Of a stretch of DNA of 64,000 nt, positions 42,613 through 52,342 are shown piece by piece; within the stretch, counting starts at the first letter, position 1, and each line of letters opens with the position of its first letter. The DNA is taken from NCBI RefSeq assembly GCF_000737715.1, contig NZ_JPRN01000005.1, forward strand, positions 186,001-250,000, in the 5' to 3' direction. The stretch is from Chryseobacterium sp. JM1. GTDB lineage: Bacteria > Bacteroidota > Bacteroidia > Flavobacteriales > Weeksellaceae. The notes beneath the pieces are model-generated. The model did not search any database. It saw only the letters and a list, made by a program, of their open reading frames with translations, and had not been told where the DNA came from. The position numbers and the translations under genes are program-made.

Positions 42613-44415
42613 ATGAAAATACTTTTAAGATACCTTAAGCCTTACCAATGGTTGATCGCGCTTTCTTTGCTGCTGGCTACCATTAACCAGGTTTTTTCTT
42701 TATTTGCTCCGGCCATTACGGGTAATATCCTGGATCAGCTGGTGACACATCCCAACTTTTTTGACAAGGAAAAACTCCTGCCGAGAAATCTGAATCAATA
42801 TTTATACGGTAGTGGTGTTTATCACGGTGTGTTTTACTTTCTGGGGTTGCTTATCGGAACGGCGATGGTGAGTAGAATTGCCAAAGCTTTTCAGGATTAT
42901 GCGGTAAGCGTTATTACTCAGAAGTTTGGCGCAAAAATATTCACAGATGGTCTGAAACATTCAATGGCATTGCCTTATCAGGAATTTGAGGATCAGAGAA
43001 GTGGTGAAACCTTATCTATTTTGACAAAAGTAAGAGAAGATACCGTAAAATTCATCACCAGTTTTATTAATATTTTCTTTGGAATTTTAGTCAGTATCAT
43101 TTTCGTTTCCGTGTATGCGATCCGTTTGCACTGGTCGATTATGCCTGTTTATATCTGCGGAATTTTCCTGATTGCTTTCATCACCAATTTATTGAGTAAA
43201 AGAATCAAAAGCATTCAGAAGAATATTGTTTCGGAAACTACCGCTCTGGCAGGAAGTACGACCGAAAGCTTAAGAAATATAGAAATCGTTAAAAGTTTGG
43301 GATTAACGAATCAGGAAGTGATCCGTTTAAATAACAATACCTACAAGATTCTTGGACTTGAACTGAGAAAGGTGAAAAGCATCCGTTCTTTAAGTTTTAT
43401 TCAGGGAACGATGGTTAATTTTCTTCAGCAGCTGATCACCATGACGCTGTTACTGTTGATTTTTAAAAACATCGTCACTCCGGGACAATACCTGTCTCTG
43501 ATGTTCTACGGTTTTTTCATTTTCGGGCCGATGCAGGAAATCGGGAATATCATTATTTCTTACCGTGAAGCAGAGGCTTCTCTTCAGAATTTTGATAATT
43601 TAATGAAGAAAGAAGTGGAAGAAAAACCGCTTCATCCCAAGCAAATCGGGGCTATTGAGGAATTACAGTTTAAGCATGTTTCTTTCAAACATCAGTCAGC
43701 CCAGTATAAAGCTTTAAATAATATCTCTTTTGATGTGAAAAATGGCGAGACCATTGCTTTTGTGGGACCAAGTGGTTCAGGAAAAAGTACGTTGGTTAAA
43801 TTACTGGTTGGACTTTACAGGCCACAGGAAGGAAATATTTTTTACAATGGAATTAACGGAAAAGAATTTGATTTTGATGAACTGAGAAATCAAATTGGTT
43901 TTGTGACGCAGGATACTCAGCTTTTTGCAGGAACCATCAAGGAAAATCTTCTTTTTGTCAATCCTAATGCTACCGAGGCAGATCTGGAAATGGCATTAAA
44001 GAAATCCAGCTGTACTGCATTGCTGGAAAGAGCTGAAAAAGGTATCGAAACCGTTATTGGTGAAGGCGGACTGAAACTGAGTGGTGGAGAAAAACAAAGA
44101 ATTGCCATTGCAAGAGCACTTTTAAGAAAACCGCATTTATTGATTTTTGATGAAGCAACTTCAGCCCTGGACAGCATCACAGAAGAGGAAATAACTTCTA
44201 CCATCAAAGATATTTCCAAAGAAAAGGAACAGATCACCGTTCTTATTGCCCACCGTTTAAGCACGATTATGCATGCAGACAGAATCTATGTTCTTGAACG
44301 CGGACAGGTGATAGAAACAGGATCTCACAGCCATCTCATTGCAGAAAAAGGTTTGTATTTCGCGATGTGGCGACAACAGATCGGGGAAAGAAAAAATCTT
44401 ATTTCACAAGAATAA
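42613..44415 (+). CDS. ABC transporter, fused permease/ATP-binding protein (exporter type)
   Basis: A 600-residue half-transporter that would act as a dimer. An N-terminal six-helix exporter domain (WLIALSLLLATINQVFSLFAP to about residue 320) is followed by an ATPase domain with Walker A GPSGSGKST, Q-loop TQDTQLF, signature LSGGEKQRIAIARALL, Walker B LLIFDEATSALD and H-loop IAHRLSTI. Substrate class cannot be read from the sequence; lipid A, peptides or drugs are all possible. It has its own promoter-like box and a terminator, and interrupts the two CoA-transferase genes, which run on the opposite strand. Confidence 0.93.
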   Translation: MKILLRYLKPYQWLIALSLLLATINQVFSLFAPAITGNILDQLVTHPNFFDKEKLLPRNLNQYLYGSGVYHGVFYFLGLLIGTAMVSRIAKAFQDYAVSVITQKFGAKIFTDGLKHSMALPYQEFEDQRSGETLSILTKVREDTVKFITSFINIFFGILVSIIFVSVYAIRLHWSIMPVYICGIFLIAFITNLLSKRIKSIQKNIVSETTALAGSTTESLRNIEIVKSLGLTNQEVIRLNNNTYKILGLELRKVKSIRSLSFIQGTMVNFLQQLITMTLLLLIFKNIVTPGQYLSLMFYGFFIFGPMQEIGNIIISYREAEASLQNFDNLMKKEVEEKPLHPKQIGAIEELQFKHVSFKHQSAQYKALNNISFDVKNGETIAFVGPSGSGKSTLVKLLVGLYRPQEGNIFYNGINGKEFDFDELRNQIGFVTQDTQLFAGTIKENLLFVNPNATEADLEMALKKSSCTALLERAEKGIETVIGEGGLKLSGGEKQRIAIARALLRKPHLLIFDEATSALDSITEEEITSTIKDISKEKEQITVLIAHRLSTIMHADRIYVLERGQVIETGSHSHLIAEKGLYFAMWRQQIGERKNLISQE

Positions 44416-44416
44416 A

Positions 44417-44450
44417 AAAAGCGCTGAATTATTTCAGCGCTTTTCTTTTA
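44417..44450. terminator. Bidirectional terminator between ABC exporter and scoA
   Basis: Stem AAGCGCTGAA-ttat-TTCAGCGCTT with A and T runs on both sides, between the convergent ABC-exporter and scoA genes. Confidence 0.88.
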
Positions 44451-44476
44451 TGGTCAATACCGGATTTCGAAAGGAA

Positions 44477-45178
44477 TTAATCTTTCTGTCTTACCGTTCT
44501 CTGTTCAATTCTCTTTTCAAATTTTTCACCCTGGAAAATTCTCTGCACCATGATCCCCGGAATATGGATCTCATTAGGATCTAATACGCCCGGTTCTACC
44601 AATTCTTCCACTTCAGCAATGGTAATTTTTGCCGCACCCGCCATCGGATGGTTGAAATTCCTTGCAGAACCTTTAAAGATCAGGTTTCCAAGGTAGTCTC
44701 CTTTCCATGCTTTTACAATTGAAAAATCTGCTTTGTAAGCGTGTTCCAGGATATGAGGTTTTCCGTTAAAATCTTTTACTTCCTTTCCTTCTGCGATCTC
44801 TGTTCCGTACCCTGCAGGCGTATAAAAAGCAGGAATTCCAGCCTGAGCCGCTCTGCATTTTTCTGCCAAAGTTCCTTGTGGTGTAAGCTCTACCTCCAGT
44901 TCTCCGGACAGCATCTGTCTTTCGAATTCAGCATTTTCGCCTACATATGAAGAGATCATTTTTTTGATCTGTCTTTTCTGAAGCAGCAATCCTAACCCAA
45001 AATCATCGACACCAGCGTTGTTTGAAATACAGGTTACGTCTTTCACATCGCTTTCTACCAAAGCATTTATTGAGTTTTCAGGGATACCGCACAGACCAAA
45101 CCCGCCCAGCATTAAAGTCATTCCATCATTAATTCCTTCGATGGCTTCCTTTGCATTTTTTACTCTTTTATCTATCAT
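44477..45178 (-). CDS. scoA: 3-oxoacid CoA-transferase subunit A
   Basis: A 233-residue cytoplasmic protein starting [34 protein letters not shown], the typical opening of subunit A. It continues with [81 protein letters not shown] and [21 protein letters not shown]. It needs subunit B, encoded 2.3 kb away on the same strand beyond the inverted ABC exporter, so the two are transcribed separately. The C-terminus is basic ([12 protein letters not shown]). Confidence 0.93.
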   Translation of the reverse strand: MIDKRVKNAKEAIEGINDGMTLMLGGFGLCGIPENSINALVESDVKDVTCISNNAGVDDFGLGLLLQKRQIKKMISSYVGENAEFERQMLSGELEVELTPQGTLAEKCRAAQAGIPAFYTPAGYGTEIAEGKEVKDFNGKPHILEHAYKADFSIVKAWKGDYLGNLIFKGSARNFNHPMAGAAKITIAEVEELVEPGVLDPNEIHIPGIMVQRIFQGEKFEKRIEQRTVRQKD

Positions 45179-45339
45179 GAAATATTAGATTTTCTGTCCG
45201 TTAAATTTAATCATTTTTCTCATATCTCCATTATTCAGAAATTTATTTGAATTCAGATCTAACTTTTGGTGGATTCCGGCATCATAGTTTAAGTTAAATC
45301 CTTTAAACCATTTAAAAATTTAATTTATACCACTATACT

Positions 45340-45837
45340 ATGGAAAAGAATACTTTTAATAAACCCGGCGATCTATTTTATGTCATTTGCAGAATAAGCA
45401 TCGGACTGTTCTTTTTTATCACAGGTTTCAATAAACTTTTCCATCCGGTTTTCCAGGGTTATATGCTGAAAACCATTAGCAGTTTAGGTTTTTCCAACCC
45501 TCAGTTCATGGCTAATTTTGTGGCTTTTAATGAAGCGTTCTGGGGATTATTTTTATTGTTGGGGCTTTTAACCAGATTCAGTTCACTGTCATTAATTGTC
45601 ATTATGTTGGTGGCATTATTCACCAAAGACCTTCACTCTATTCCTACTGAACTTGTTCCCGTAGATCCTGCCGTTGGAACCCGTTCTATGGATCCTTTCA
45701 CATGGCTTACCTATTTTTTCTATCTGCCGCAGGTTTTGTTTATCATGCTGCTGGGAATGTTTTCTCTCAATGGATACAAAGCTTTCGGGATCGATCAGTT
45801 GATCAAAAAGAAAAAGAAGGATTTCTTTTATTTGTGA
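45340..45837 (+). CDS. DoxX family membrane protein
   Basis: A 165-residue protein with four hydrophobic helices, including ISIGLFFFITGFNKLFHPVF and FWGLFLLLGLLTRFSSLSLIVIMLVALF; DoxX proteins share this four-helix plan. Length fits. The C-terminus is basic (KKKKKDFFYL). Functions range from oxidoreductase subunits to chaperone-like membrane components, and none can be assigned here. It is divergent from scoA and stands alone. Confidence 0.8.
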   Translation: MEKNTFNKPGDLFYVICRISIGLFFFITGFNKLFHPVFQGYMLKTISSLGFSNPQFMANFVAFNEAFWGLFLLLGLLTRFSSLSLIVIMLVALFTKDLHSIPTELVPVDPAVGTRSMDPFTWLTYFFYLPQVLFIMLLGMFSLNGYKAFGIDQLIKKKKKDFFYL

Positions 45838-46068
45838 AAAAATTGACCTATAAAAAGCAGATCAATCCAATTTTCCGCATGTTCTTATAGTAAAATTTCT
45901 CAGAAAAAATTCCGTGATTTTACGGAGGTTTTGTGCGCTCAATTCCCTTTATTTCTCGGCAAATTGACTTATATTTGGCGTGATCAATCAATGTTGTTTA
46001 TATACAGATTGATCCTTCTACTCCACTTCGAATTATCACTACTGAATCATTTAAACTTTAATAAAAAC

Positions 46069-47592
46069 ATGAAAAAATTATTTACCTCCGCAGTTCTTGC
46101 CCTGATCCTCAGCATCAGTGTAGGCGCACAGGAAAAAATCTATTTTGACGAAAACTGGGAGAAAACCACTCAGGACAAAATGGAATTCTACCGTGAAACT
46201 GAAAATAAAGGCAAGCTTACTTCAATTAAAGATTTTTATAAAAACGGTAAGCCACAGATGGAAGGTCTTGCTTCCAATGCCACTCCGGGCAGCGAGGTCT
46301 ATGAAGGAAAAGTAGTTTGGTACAGCCCTGAAGGTAAAATAGTAAGCACAGCAACATTTTCGGGTGGAAAGCAGATAGGACCGGCCCAAACATTTGATGA
46401 AAAAGGAAGACCTGTGGAAGATCTTGTCTATAAAGCAGACGGTACCTTTAAAGGAAAAATGTACACCTACAAAGACGCTGAATTATCCTCTTCTTTCAAT
46501 ACTATTACCACCTATGAGGATTCTGAGAATTTTAAAACGATCGCCTATGATGACGATATCAAAGGAATCCGGTACGAAATCACCACAGACAGCAAAGGAA
46601 AGTACGAAACTAAATATTACGGCGATAAAGGAAAACACATCGGCACAAGCAATACAGGGAACTCTGATGACAATGTAACCGTTGATTATTACTACAATCC
46701 GATGAGGATATCCAAAATCGAGAAACAGAAAAGCGACGGGACGATCAAGGAGAGTATCATCTATTCAAAAAACGGAAAGATTCTTCAGGAAGATAAGAAA
46801 AGCAAAAAAGACGGCTATAAAACAACCTACGATGAAACAGGTAAAAAAATAGGAAATCTGATCTACGTTTATGATAAAGAATCCAATTATTACAAACCTC
46901 AGGACGGCGAAGACTATCAGTTCAGTTATGATTTATCTGGTTTTACCGCCATTGATGTCTATAAAAACGGTTCCGTCATTCTGAATAAATACTTTGATGA
47001 AAACGGAAAATTGTCATCCGAAAAAGTATTAAAAGATGATATGGTACAGGAGATGAAATACTATCATCCGGACGGAAGACTGAAAGGCACTTTAACGTAT
47101 AAGGATGACATGCCTTACAACGGAACTTTATACGAAGAACTTAACGAACAGCAATATAAAGATGGTGTTTTAGTTCTTTCCAGGTCCTTCAGAGAAGATG
47201 AAAAGCTAAAATCTGAGAAAAAAATGAATGCTAAGCAGACCGGATATGACTCCACTGTTTATGATGATAAAGGAGCCATTGTTTATACCTACAGCCAGCC
47301 TTTGGAAGAAGCAGAAGGTTTCACCGCGCAGATTGTACAGTATGCAAAAGGAAAGCCTGGCAATAAAGCCATTGTAAAAGACGGAGTGCTTCAGAGTGGA
47401 AAGATCAAGTATAAAACCGAATCAGGTTTAAAAGAAATGGAGCGGAGCGGAAAATGGATACTTTTAAAAGTGTATACTCCGGACGGAAAGCTTATTCAGG
47501 ATTCAAAAATTCTTGCCGATGCTGAACCACAAGACACTTATGGTGCTTCGAGTACAACTTTACAGGAAGATGATCTTCTGTATGAATTTTAA
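46069..47592 (+). CDS. Secreted YwqK/MORN-like repeat protein
   Basis: A protein of about 507 residues. The start is the ATG at 46069 (MKKLFTSAVLALILSISVGAQ, signal peptide), not the earlier in-frame ATG. The mature part consists of many short beta-hairpin repeats of the YwqK/MORN type, such as FYKNGKPQMEG, WYSPEGKIVSTATFSG, FDEKGRPVEDLVYKADGTFKG, YFDENGKLSSEKVLKDD and YHPDGRLKGTLTYKDD. Such proteins are often labelled YwqK antitoxins by homology, but with a signal peptide and no toxin neighbour that role is doubtful. It is likely a surface or periplasmic repeat protein of unknown function. Confidence 0.75.
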   Translation: MKKLFTSAVLALILSISVGAQEKIYFDENWEKTTQDKMEFYRETENKGKLTSIKDFYKNGKPQMEGLASNATPGSEVYEGKVVWYSPEGKIVSTATFSGGKQIGPAQTFDEKGRPVEDLVYKADGTFKGKMYTYKDAELSSSFNTITTYEDSENFKTIAYDDDIKGIRYEITTDSKGKYETKYYGDKGKHIGTSNTGNSDDNVTVDYYYNPMRISKIEKQKSDGTIKESIIYSKNGKILQEDKKSKKDGYKTTYDETGKKIGNLIYVYDKESNYYKPQDGEDYQFSYDLSGFTAIDVYKNGSVILNKYFDENGKLSSEKVLKDDMVQEMKYYHPDGRLKGTLTYKDDMPYNGTLYEELNEQQYKDGVLVLSRSFREDEKLKSEKKMNAKQTGYDSTVYDDKGAIVYTYSQPLEEAEGFTAQIVQYAKGKPGNKAIVKDGVLQSGKIKYKTESGLKEMERSGKWILLKVYTPDGKLIQDSKILADAEPQDTYGASSTTLQEDDLLYEF

Positions 47593-48076
47593 AAATTTTT
47601 TATTTCAATATAAAATCGGCTGTTTGTAATGGCTGATTTTTTTTGTTAAAAATTTAAACCTTTGTATCTGTTTTTTTAACGCAAAGGATGATTAATTATG
47701 ATGAAAACTTAAGGAGAGCAAAGGAAGAAATCAACTTCGTTGATTTGATGAAGCTAAATGTCTGAATGCATAAAAAAATCTGCGAAATCTGTGGGATCTG
47801 CGGGAGTTTTTTTCCACGCAAAGAATAATTAATATGCTGGAAATTTAAGGAGAGCAAAGGGAGAAATCAACTTCGTTGATTCGATGAAGCAAAATATCTG
47901 AATGCATAAAAAAATCTGCGAAATTTGTGGGATCAGCGGGATTTCTTTTAGCATGCAAAGGATGATGATTAGATGGAGCGAAGTTTTTGAGTATATAAAA
48001 ATTCCAAAAACTAAACTAAAGTGTAAAGGGTATGTAAAACTATTTATCTTTTTTTGCATTTAAAACTTAAACTACT
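47593..48076. other. Intergenic stretch with a two-copy 137-base repeat
   Basis: No coding sequence. Two consecutive copies of a ~137-base unit (47680-47816 and 47817-47952), followed by the start of a third copy that soon breaks off, then AT-rich sequence leading to the DUF3667 gene. Confidence 0.7.
47680..47952. repeat. Tandem repeat, two units of about 137 bases
   Basis: Each unit contains GCAAAGGATGATTAATT or a variant, GGAGAGCAAAG, the small palindrome AATCAAC-ttc-GTTGATT, GATGAAGC, CTGAATGCATAAAAAAATC and a TCTGCG-rich end. Units differ at scattered positions and by small indels. Confidence 0.85.
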
Positions 48077-48763
48077 ATGAATGAAGAATTTTGCTCAAAC
48101 TGCAGACAAAATTTAAAACCGAAAAGAATAGACGGACATTACATCCTTCATGAAATCGAACACGTTTTACATTTTGACAGAGGTATTTTGTATACCATAC
48201 GAGAGTTATTAATAAGACCCGGCGAAAACATCAGAAATTTCATCAGTGAAAACAGAAGCCGGCTTGTTAAACCTGTGATATTTATTATTGTCACATCGCT
48301 AATCTATACACTTATCAATCACTTTTTTCACATCGAAGACAGCTATATAAAAATTGATGGTGCAGGCGATTCGAAGCTCAATGCCATTAATAATTGGGTT
48401 CAAAGTCATTATGGATATTCCAATATTATTATGGGTGCGTTTATTGCTTTTTGGCTAAAAATATTTTTCAGAAAATACGATTACAATTTTTTTGAAATAC
48501 TGATCCTTCTATGCTTTATTCTTGGAATGGAAATGCTGATGTTTTCTGTCTTTGCCATTGTTGAAGGATTCACAAAATACCATATGATGCAGATTGCAGC
48601 AGCGATCGTGTTTGTCTATTTTTCCTGGTCTGTAGGACAGTTTTTCGATAAAGGCAAGGTAGCCAGTTATTTTAAAGCCCTCGTTTCCTATGTTTTGGGA
48701 ATGATCACATTTGGTATTTCGATCATGATTTTAGGAGCTTTAATGAACTTAATCTCCCATTAA
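48077..48763 (+). CDS. DUF3667 domain-containing membrane protein
   Basis: A 228-residue protein. An N-terminal zinc-ribbon-like start (MNEEFCSNCRQNLKPKRID) is followed by the family segment YILHEIEHVLHFDRGILYTIRELLIRPGENIRNFI, with the conserved His/Arg residues. Four to five transmembrane helices follow, for example VIFIIVTSLIYTLINHFF, MGAFIAFWLKIFF and MEMLMFSVFAIVEGF. Function is unknown; family members often lie near export or surface genes. Confidence 0.85.
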   Translation: MNEEFCSNCRQNLKPKRIDGHYILHEIEHVLHFDRGILYTIRELLIRPGENIRNFISENRSRLVKPVIFIIVTSLIYTLINHFFHIEDSYIKIDGAGDSKLNAINNWVQSHYGYSNIIMGAFIAFWLKIFFRKYDYNFFEILILLCFILGMEMLMFSVFAIVEGFTKYHMMQIAAAIVFVYFSWSVGQFFDKGKVASYFKALVSYVLGMITFGISIMILGALMNLISH

Positions 48764-48822
48764 AAAGTAAAAGAGATGATCATTGTTATTTGTATTTTAC
48801 TGTTCCTGTTCATATTAAATAG

Positions 48823-48853
48823 AAAAAGCAGGAAATAATTTTCCTGCTTTTTT
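48823..48853. terminator. Bidirectional terminator between DUF3667 gene and phosphatase gene
   Basis: Hairpin AAAAGCAGGAAA-ataat-TTTCCTGCTTTT with A and T runs on both sides, lying between two convergent genes. Confidence 0.88.
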
Positions 48854-48872
48854 CCAATATGTTGTTAGAATA

Positions 48873-51611
48873 TTACTGGATCACCAGTTTTAAAGTAAAT
48901 AATTTTCTTGTGTGCACTTTCACGAAGTATACGCCTTTCGGAAGATTTTCATTGACCAGAGAGAAACGTTGGTTGTTGATGTTTTTAGATTCGTACAACA
49001 ACTGTCCTGATGCTGATAACAGCTCAATTTTCTCAATTGGATAATCACTCTTGATGAATGTAGGCTCACCCGGTTTCGTTGGATTCGGATATATCACTAC
49101 ATTTTTCTCTGTGCTTTTCACTTCATCGGTTCCCAGCGTTCCGGATGTTACCTGGAATTGTTTTCTGTTTGAAACTTCTGTATAAGAGTCATTCGTAAAC
49201 ATTACCATATAATAGTTCCCCGGCGTTGTAGGAAGTGCTGTTCCCTGGATGGTTTTTGTTCCCTGAGTCACCCCATCGAAATATGTATAAGAAACAAAAT
49301 TATCATCAGGCGTCTGAACACTCTGAGGGTAAATTCCCAACCAGTCTTTGATAATTCCAGGAGAATCAGTCCATGAAGCGGTAATATTTTCACCTAATGT
49401 ATAGACCGGTTTGTTGATCCATAAATCCGTTACGATATCCCCTACTTTAAAGAATACCTTATCTCCGATTCCTGTATATCCGTCTTCAAGAAGATACTGA
49501 GCATAGTAATATCCTTTTGCAAGACCTGTAAAATTCAGTGTTCCTGCAGGTGTTGTCACATAGCTCCATTTAGTAGCTGTATTGGTTCCCGGAGTCTGTC
49601 CCATTTTATAAATTCCGATCCAGTCTTTCACCAAATTCGGTCCGCTGCTGTAATTGATTACCACTGTTCCTCCTACCGGATACGTATCTGCTGTAGCCTG
49701 TAGCACTACTTTCGGTCCTACATAGAAACTTTTTCTGCCTGTAATTTCAGTATACCCTCCATTGGCAAAGAAACCTGCAAAATACTGACCTTTATTAGCA
49801 AGACCATTCGTGAATACAGCTGTTCCTGCCGTTTGTCCGTTGGTGTAAATAAAGCCTTGAGAAGTTGTCGTCGCAGGCGTCTGTCCTTTTTTATAGATTC
49901 CTACCCAGTCCTGCTGATTACCAGGTCCTCCGGTGTAAGTAGCTGTGATAGGCTCAGCTTGTGTATATTCAGTTTTATCTAATGTAAAAGTAGGATTGGA
50001 AACCACACTTCCGGTTACCTCAAACTGTTTTACATCACTCCAGTCGCTCCATTCCAGGTTTCTGTCTCTGTAACGAACCTTTACATAATAAGTCCCGTTT
50101 GAGATAGAGTTCGCAGCAATAGTAGCTTTTGTAATATCAACTCCTGCATTTAAGTTTTTCGTTTTATCCGGTGTTCCGTTTCCGTCTTTCCCGAACCAGT
50201 TTTCATAATCACGGTAAAATTCTTTTTCAATAACTGAAAAGTTCGCCGCCTTACTGATCTGGAACTGTGTGGTGTTCAGAAGTTCGCCGTTGGATGATGC
50301 AAAAGCACTTCCGTCAAGCGTTAAAGGTAACGTTACTGATGCAGAAAAGGTGTTTGTAACAGAAGGTTTTGATGGCTTCGGTTGGTTTTTATATCGGTGG
50401 AAAGTATCTACCAATTCGTTTTGCTTCTTATTATATACACCTCCAATTGAGTAGCATTCTATATCTACTTTTCCGGTCTGCACATCTACTTCTACGATCT
50501 GGTAGGTCCAGTCAGTAAGTGTTTTCTGTACATCATCAAAATCCTGCTCATTAGACATTCCCCAATACTGGTCCCAGGCGGTACCTCCGGAAATAATCTG
50601 ATAATTCGGAGTTTCCTTCAACTGACCTCTGTGGTATAAATGGTGGTGAGCTCCAACGTGCATTAAATATTTATTGGAAGTCGTCAGCAATGGTACTGCA
50701 TTGTTTCTCACCCATGTAGAAATGTCTCCTACATACTGCTCTGCCTGGTAAGGTCTGTGGCTTAAAGAAATGATCCAGTCTACCGTAGGATCAGCATTCG
50801 CTGCATCTAAAATCTGGGAAAGCCATGTCTGCTGTGCAGTACCTGTATGCTCAGAACTCAAACTTACAAACAGAACGTTTCCAGCCTGTTGCGCATAATA
50901 GTTTTCGTTTCCTGATGAGATATTTTTATATTTAATTTCATCGATATAGAAATGGGCGTAATAAGAATTCATCCCAAGTGTTCCATACGTCTCATGGTTT
51001 CCTACCGTTGTCTGAATAGGAAGATACGGTGATAATTTGATGTTCTTTTTAAAATGTACATTCTCATAATGATCCAGTGTTCCTACGTCTACTTGGTCAC
51101 CCACCATAAAAGTAAGCGCGATATTATCCGAAGGATCTGTGGTGGCTCCAAATTTCTGCTTTAGTTTTTTGAAAGCATTCAGCGTCAGTGTATCATATCT
51201 TGGTTCCGCTTTGATCTGGTTGTCTCCCATGATCAGGAAACGGATTTTCCCGTCTGCCGTCGCAGCCTGTCCCGGAAGAGGAAGAGTTCTGAAATTATAA
51301 ACCGCAGACTCTGTAGTTCCGGTCTTTATTTTATAATAGTATTTGGTGTTGGGCTGAAGACCTGACACTTTTGCAGTGTGGTAATAATAGTTGTTGTTAT
51401 AACCCGTATCTGAAAAAATATTTGTGGTTCCCGTAACCGTCACGTTCAGACTGGTTGGAGATGTTCCGTAGATTACGGTTGTTTCGTTGTCAGAAGCTGT
51501 TTTCCAGTTGACAATCATCGAGTTGGGCGTCGGATTCTGCAGGTAGGGAAAAAGTGCCTGCCCGAATGCCATCTGGACGGCAAAACAGAAAAAGAAGAAA
51601 TAGTGTTTCAT
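48873..51611 (-). CDS. T9SS-sorted purple acid phosphatase-like metallophosphoesterase with three SKICH-like repeats
   Basis: A 912-residue exported protein (signal MKHYFFFFCFAVQMAFGQ). The order is a fibronectin-III/PAP N-terminal domain (MIVNWKTASDNETTVIYG); a calcineurin-like core with MGDNQ, VGDQVDVG, TTVGNHETYG, SLSHRPYQ and VGAHHHLYHRG as metal ligands; an FN3-like stretch; and three tandem ~90-residue domains, each with ITATYTGGPGNQQDWVGIYKxGQTP-type sequence. It ends with a T9SS sorting domain (NVVIYPNPTKPGEPTF...KGVYFVKVHTRKLFTLKLVIQ). It probably hydrolyses phosphomonoesters or other phosphate esters outside the cell. The repeats resemble eukaryotic SKICH domains by eye, around the DWVGIYK motif. 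Confidence 0.88.
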   Translation of the reverse strand: MKHYFFFFCFAVQMAFGQALFPYLQNPTPNSMIVNWKTASDNETTVIYGTSPTSLNVTVTGTTNIFSDTGYNNNYYYHTAKVSGLQPNTKYYYKIKTGTTESAVYNFRTLPLPGQAATADGKIRFLIMGDNQIKAEPRYDTLTLNAFKKLKQKFGATTDPSDNIALTFMVGDQVDVGTLDHYENVHFKKNIKLSPYLPIQTTVGNHETYGTLGMNSYYAHFYIDEIKYKNISSGNENYYAQQAGNVLFVSLSSEHTGTAQQTWLSQILDAANADPTVDWIISLSHRPYQAEQYVGDISTWVRNNAVPLLTTSNKYLMHVGAHHHLYHRGQLKETPNYQIISGGTAWDQYWGMSNEQDFDDVQKTLTDWTYQIVEVDVQTGKVDIECYSIGGVYNKKQNELVDTFHRYKNQPKPSKPSVTNTFSASVTLPLTLDGSAFASSNGELLNTTQFQISKAANFSVIEKEFYRDYENWFGKDGNGTPDKTKNLNAGVDITKATIAANSISNGTYYVKVRYRDRNLEWSDWSDVKQFEVTGSVVSNPTFTLDKTEYTQAEPITATYTGGPGNQQDWVGIYKKGQTPATTTSQGFIYTNGQTAGTAVFTNGLANKGQYFAGFFANGGYTEITGRKSFYVGPKVVLQATADTYPVGGTVVINYSSGPNLVKDWIGIYKMGQTPGTNTATKWSYVTTPAGTLNFTGLAKGYYYAQYLLEDGYTGIGDKVFFKVGDIVTDLWINKPVYTLGENITASWTDSPGIIKDWLGIYPQSVQTPDDNFVSYTYFDGVTQGTKTIQGTALPTTPGNYYMVMFTNDSYTEVSNRKQFQVTSGTLGTDEVKSTEKNVVIYPNPTKPGEPTFIKSDYPIEKIELLSASGQLLYESKNINNQRFSLVNENLPKGVYFVKVHTRKLFTLKLVIQ

Positions 51612-51802
51612 AATAGTTTACTTTTGTTTTAGATTTATTTAGATTTGTAAATCAGGCCATTAAAAAAATAATGATCTGATTTTTTAATTTCGGGCAAAAG
51701 TAGACTTCCTATATAAACTATTGCTGATGGGAACTTAAAGGAACTGTTAACTTTACGTCAGATTTCGGGTGAAAAAATTATAGTTTTTAGTACAGTAATT
51801 AT

Positions 51803-51834
51803 TTGGTAGAATCAAAAAGTATTTTGTATCTTTG
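51803..51834 (+). promoter_or_regulatory. Promoter of rplS (TTG-N21-TATCTTTG)
   Basis: TTG at 51803-51805, then 21 bases, then TATCTTTG at 51827-51834 followed by CGACC. This matches the flavobacterial promoter pattern closely. The expected start leaves a leader of about 65 bases before the ATG at 51904. Confidence 0.85.
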
Positions 51835-51903
51835 CGACCTGTTATTCAACCTCTGACGAAGAACGTGTAAGTTGCTTAGCTTTAACATTTTATTTTATTA
51901 AAA

Positions 51904-52260
51904 ATGGATTTATTAAAGTACGTACAAGATCAGTACATTACTAAAAAAGATTTCCCTGAATTCAAAGCAGGAGACACAATTACTGTGTATTACGAAATTA
52001 AAGAAGGACAAAAAACAAGAACTCAGTTCTTCAAAGGTACCGTTATCCAATTAAGAGGTACTGGCGCTACAAAAACTTTCACTATCAGAAAAATGAGTGG
52101 TGATGTAGGTGTAGAAAGAGTATTCCCTATCAACATGCCTGCGCTTCAGAAAATTGAAGTTGACAGAAGAGGTAGAGTTAGAAGATCTAGAATTTATTAC
52201 TTCAGAGACCTTAGAGGTAAAAAAGCTAGAATCAAGGATGCTGCTTACAAGAAAAAGTAA
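51904..52260 (+). CDS. rplS: 50S ribosomal protein L19
   Basis: A 118-residue ribosomal protein. Recognisable L19 segments are FKAGDTITVYYEIKEG, RTQFFKGTVIQLRGTGATKTFTIRKMSG, GVERVFPINMPALQKIEV and RGRVRRSRIYYFRDLRGKKARIKD. The length matches L19. It is transcribed alone between a strong promoter and a strong terminator, which is unusual because in many bacteria rplS follows trmD. Confidence 0.97.
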   Translation: MDLLKYVQDQYITKKDFPEFKAGDTITVYYEIKEGQKTRTQFFKGTVIQLRGTGATKTFTIRKMSGDVGVERVFPINMPALQKIEVDRRGRVRRSRIYYFRDLRGKKARIKDAAYKKK

Positions 52261-52279
52261 TTCAGACAACAATACATAC

Positions 52280-52318
52280 AAAAAGAGACTATCTGTTTAT
52301 CAGGTAGTCTCTTTTTAT
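52280..52318 (+). terminator. rplS terminator
   Basis: Stem AAAAGAGACTATCTG-tttat-CAGGTAGTCTCTTTTT, 20 bases past the rplS stop. Confidence 0.9.
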
Positions 52319-52342
52319 TTTGGTATAATTGCGGAGCTTTGA

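Noticed and set aside
46069..47592. YwqK-like gene considered as an antitoxin
   Set aside because: It has a signal peptide and no adjacent toxin gene, so the antitoxin label by repeat similarity is not supported.
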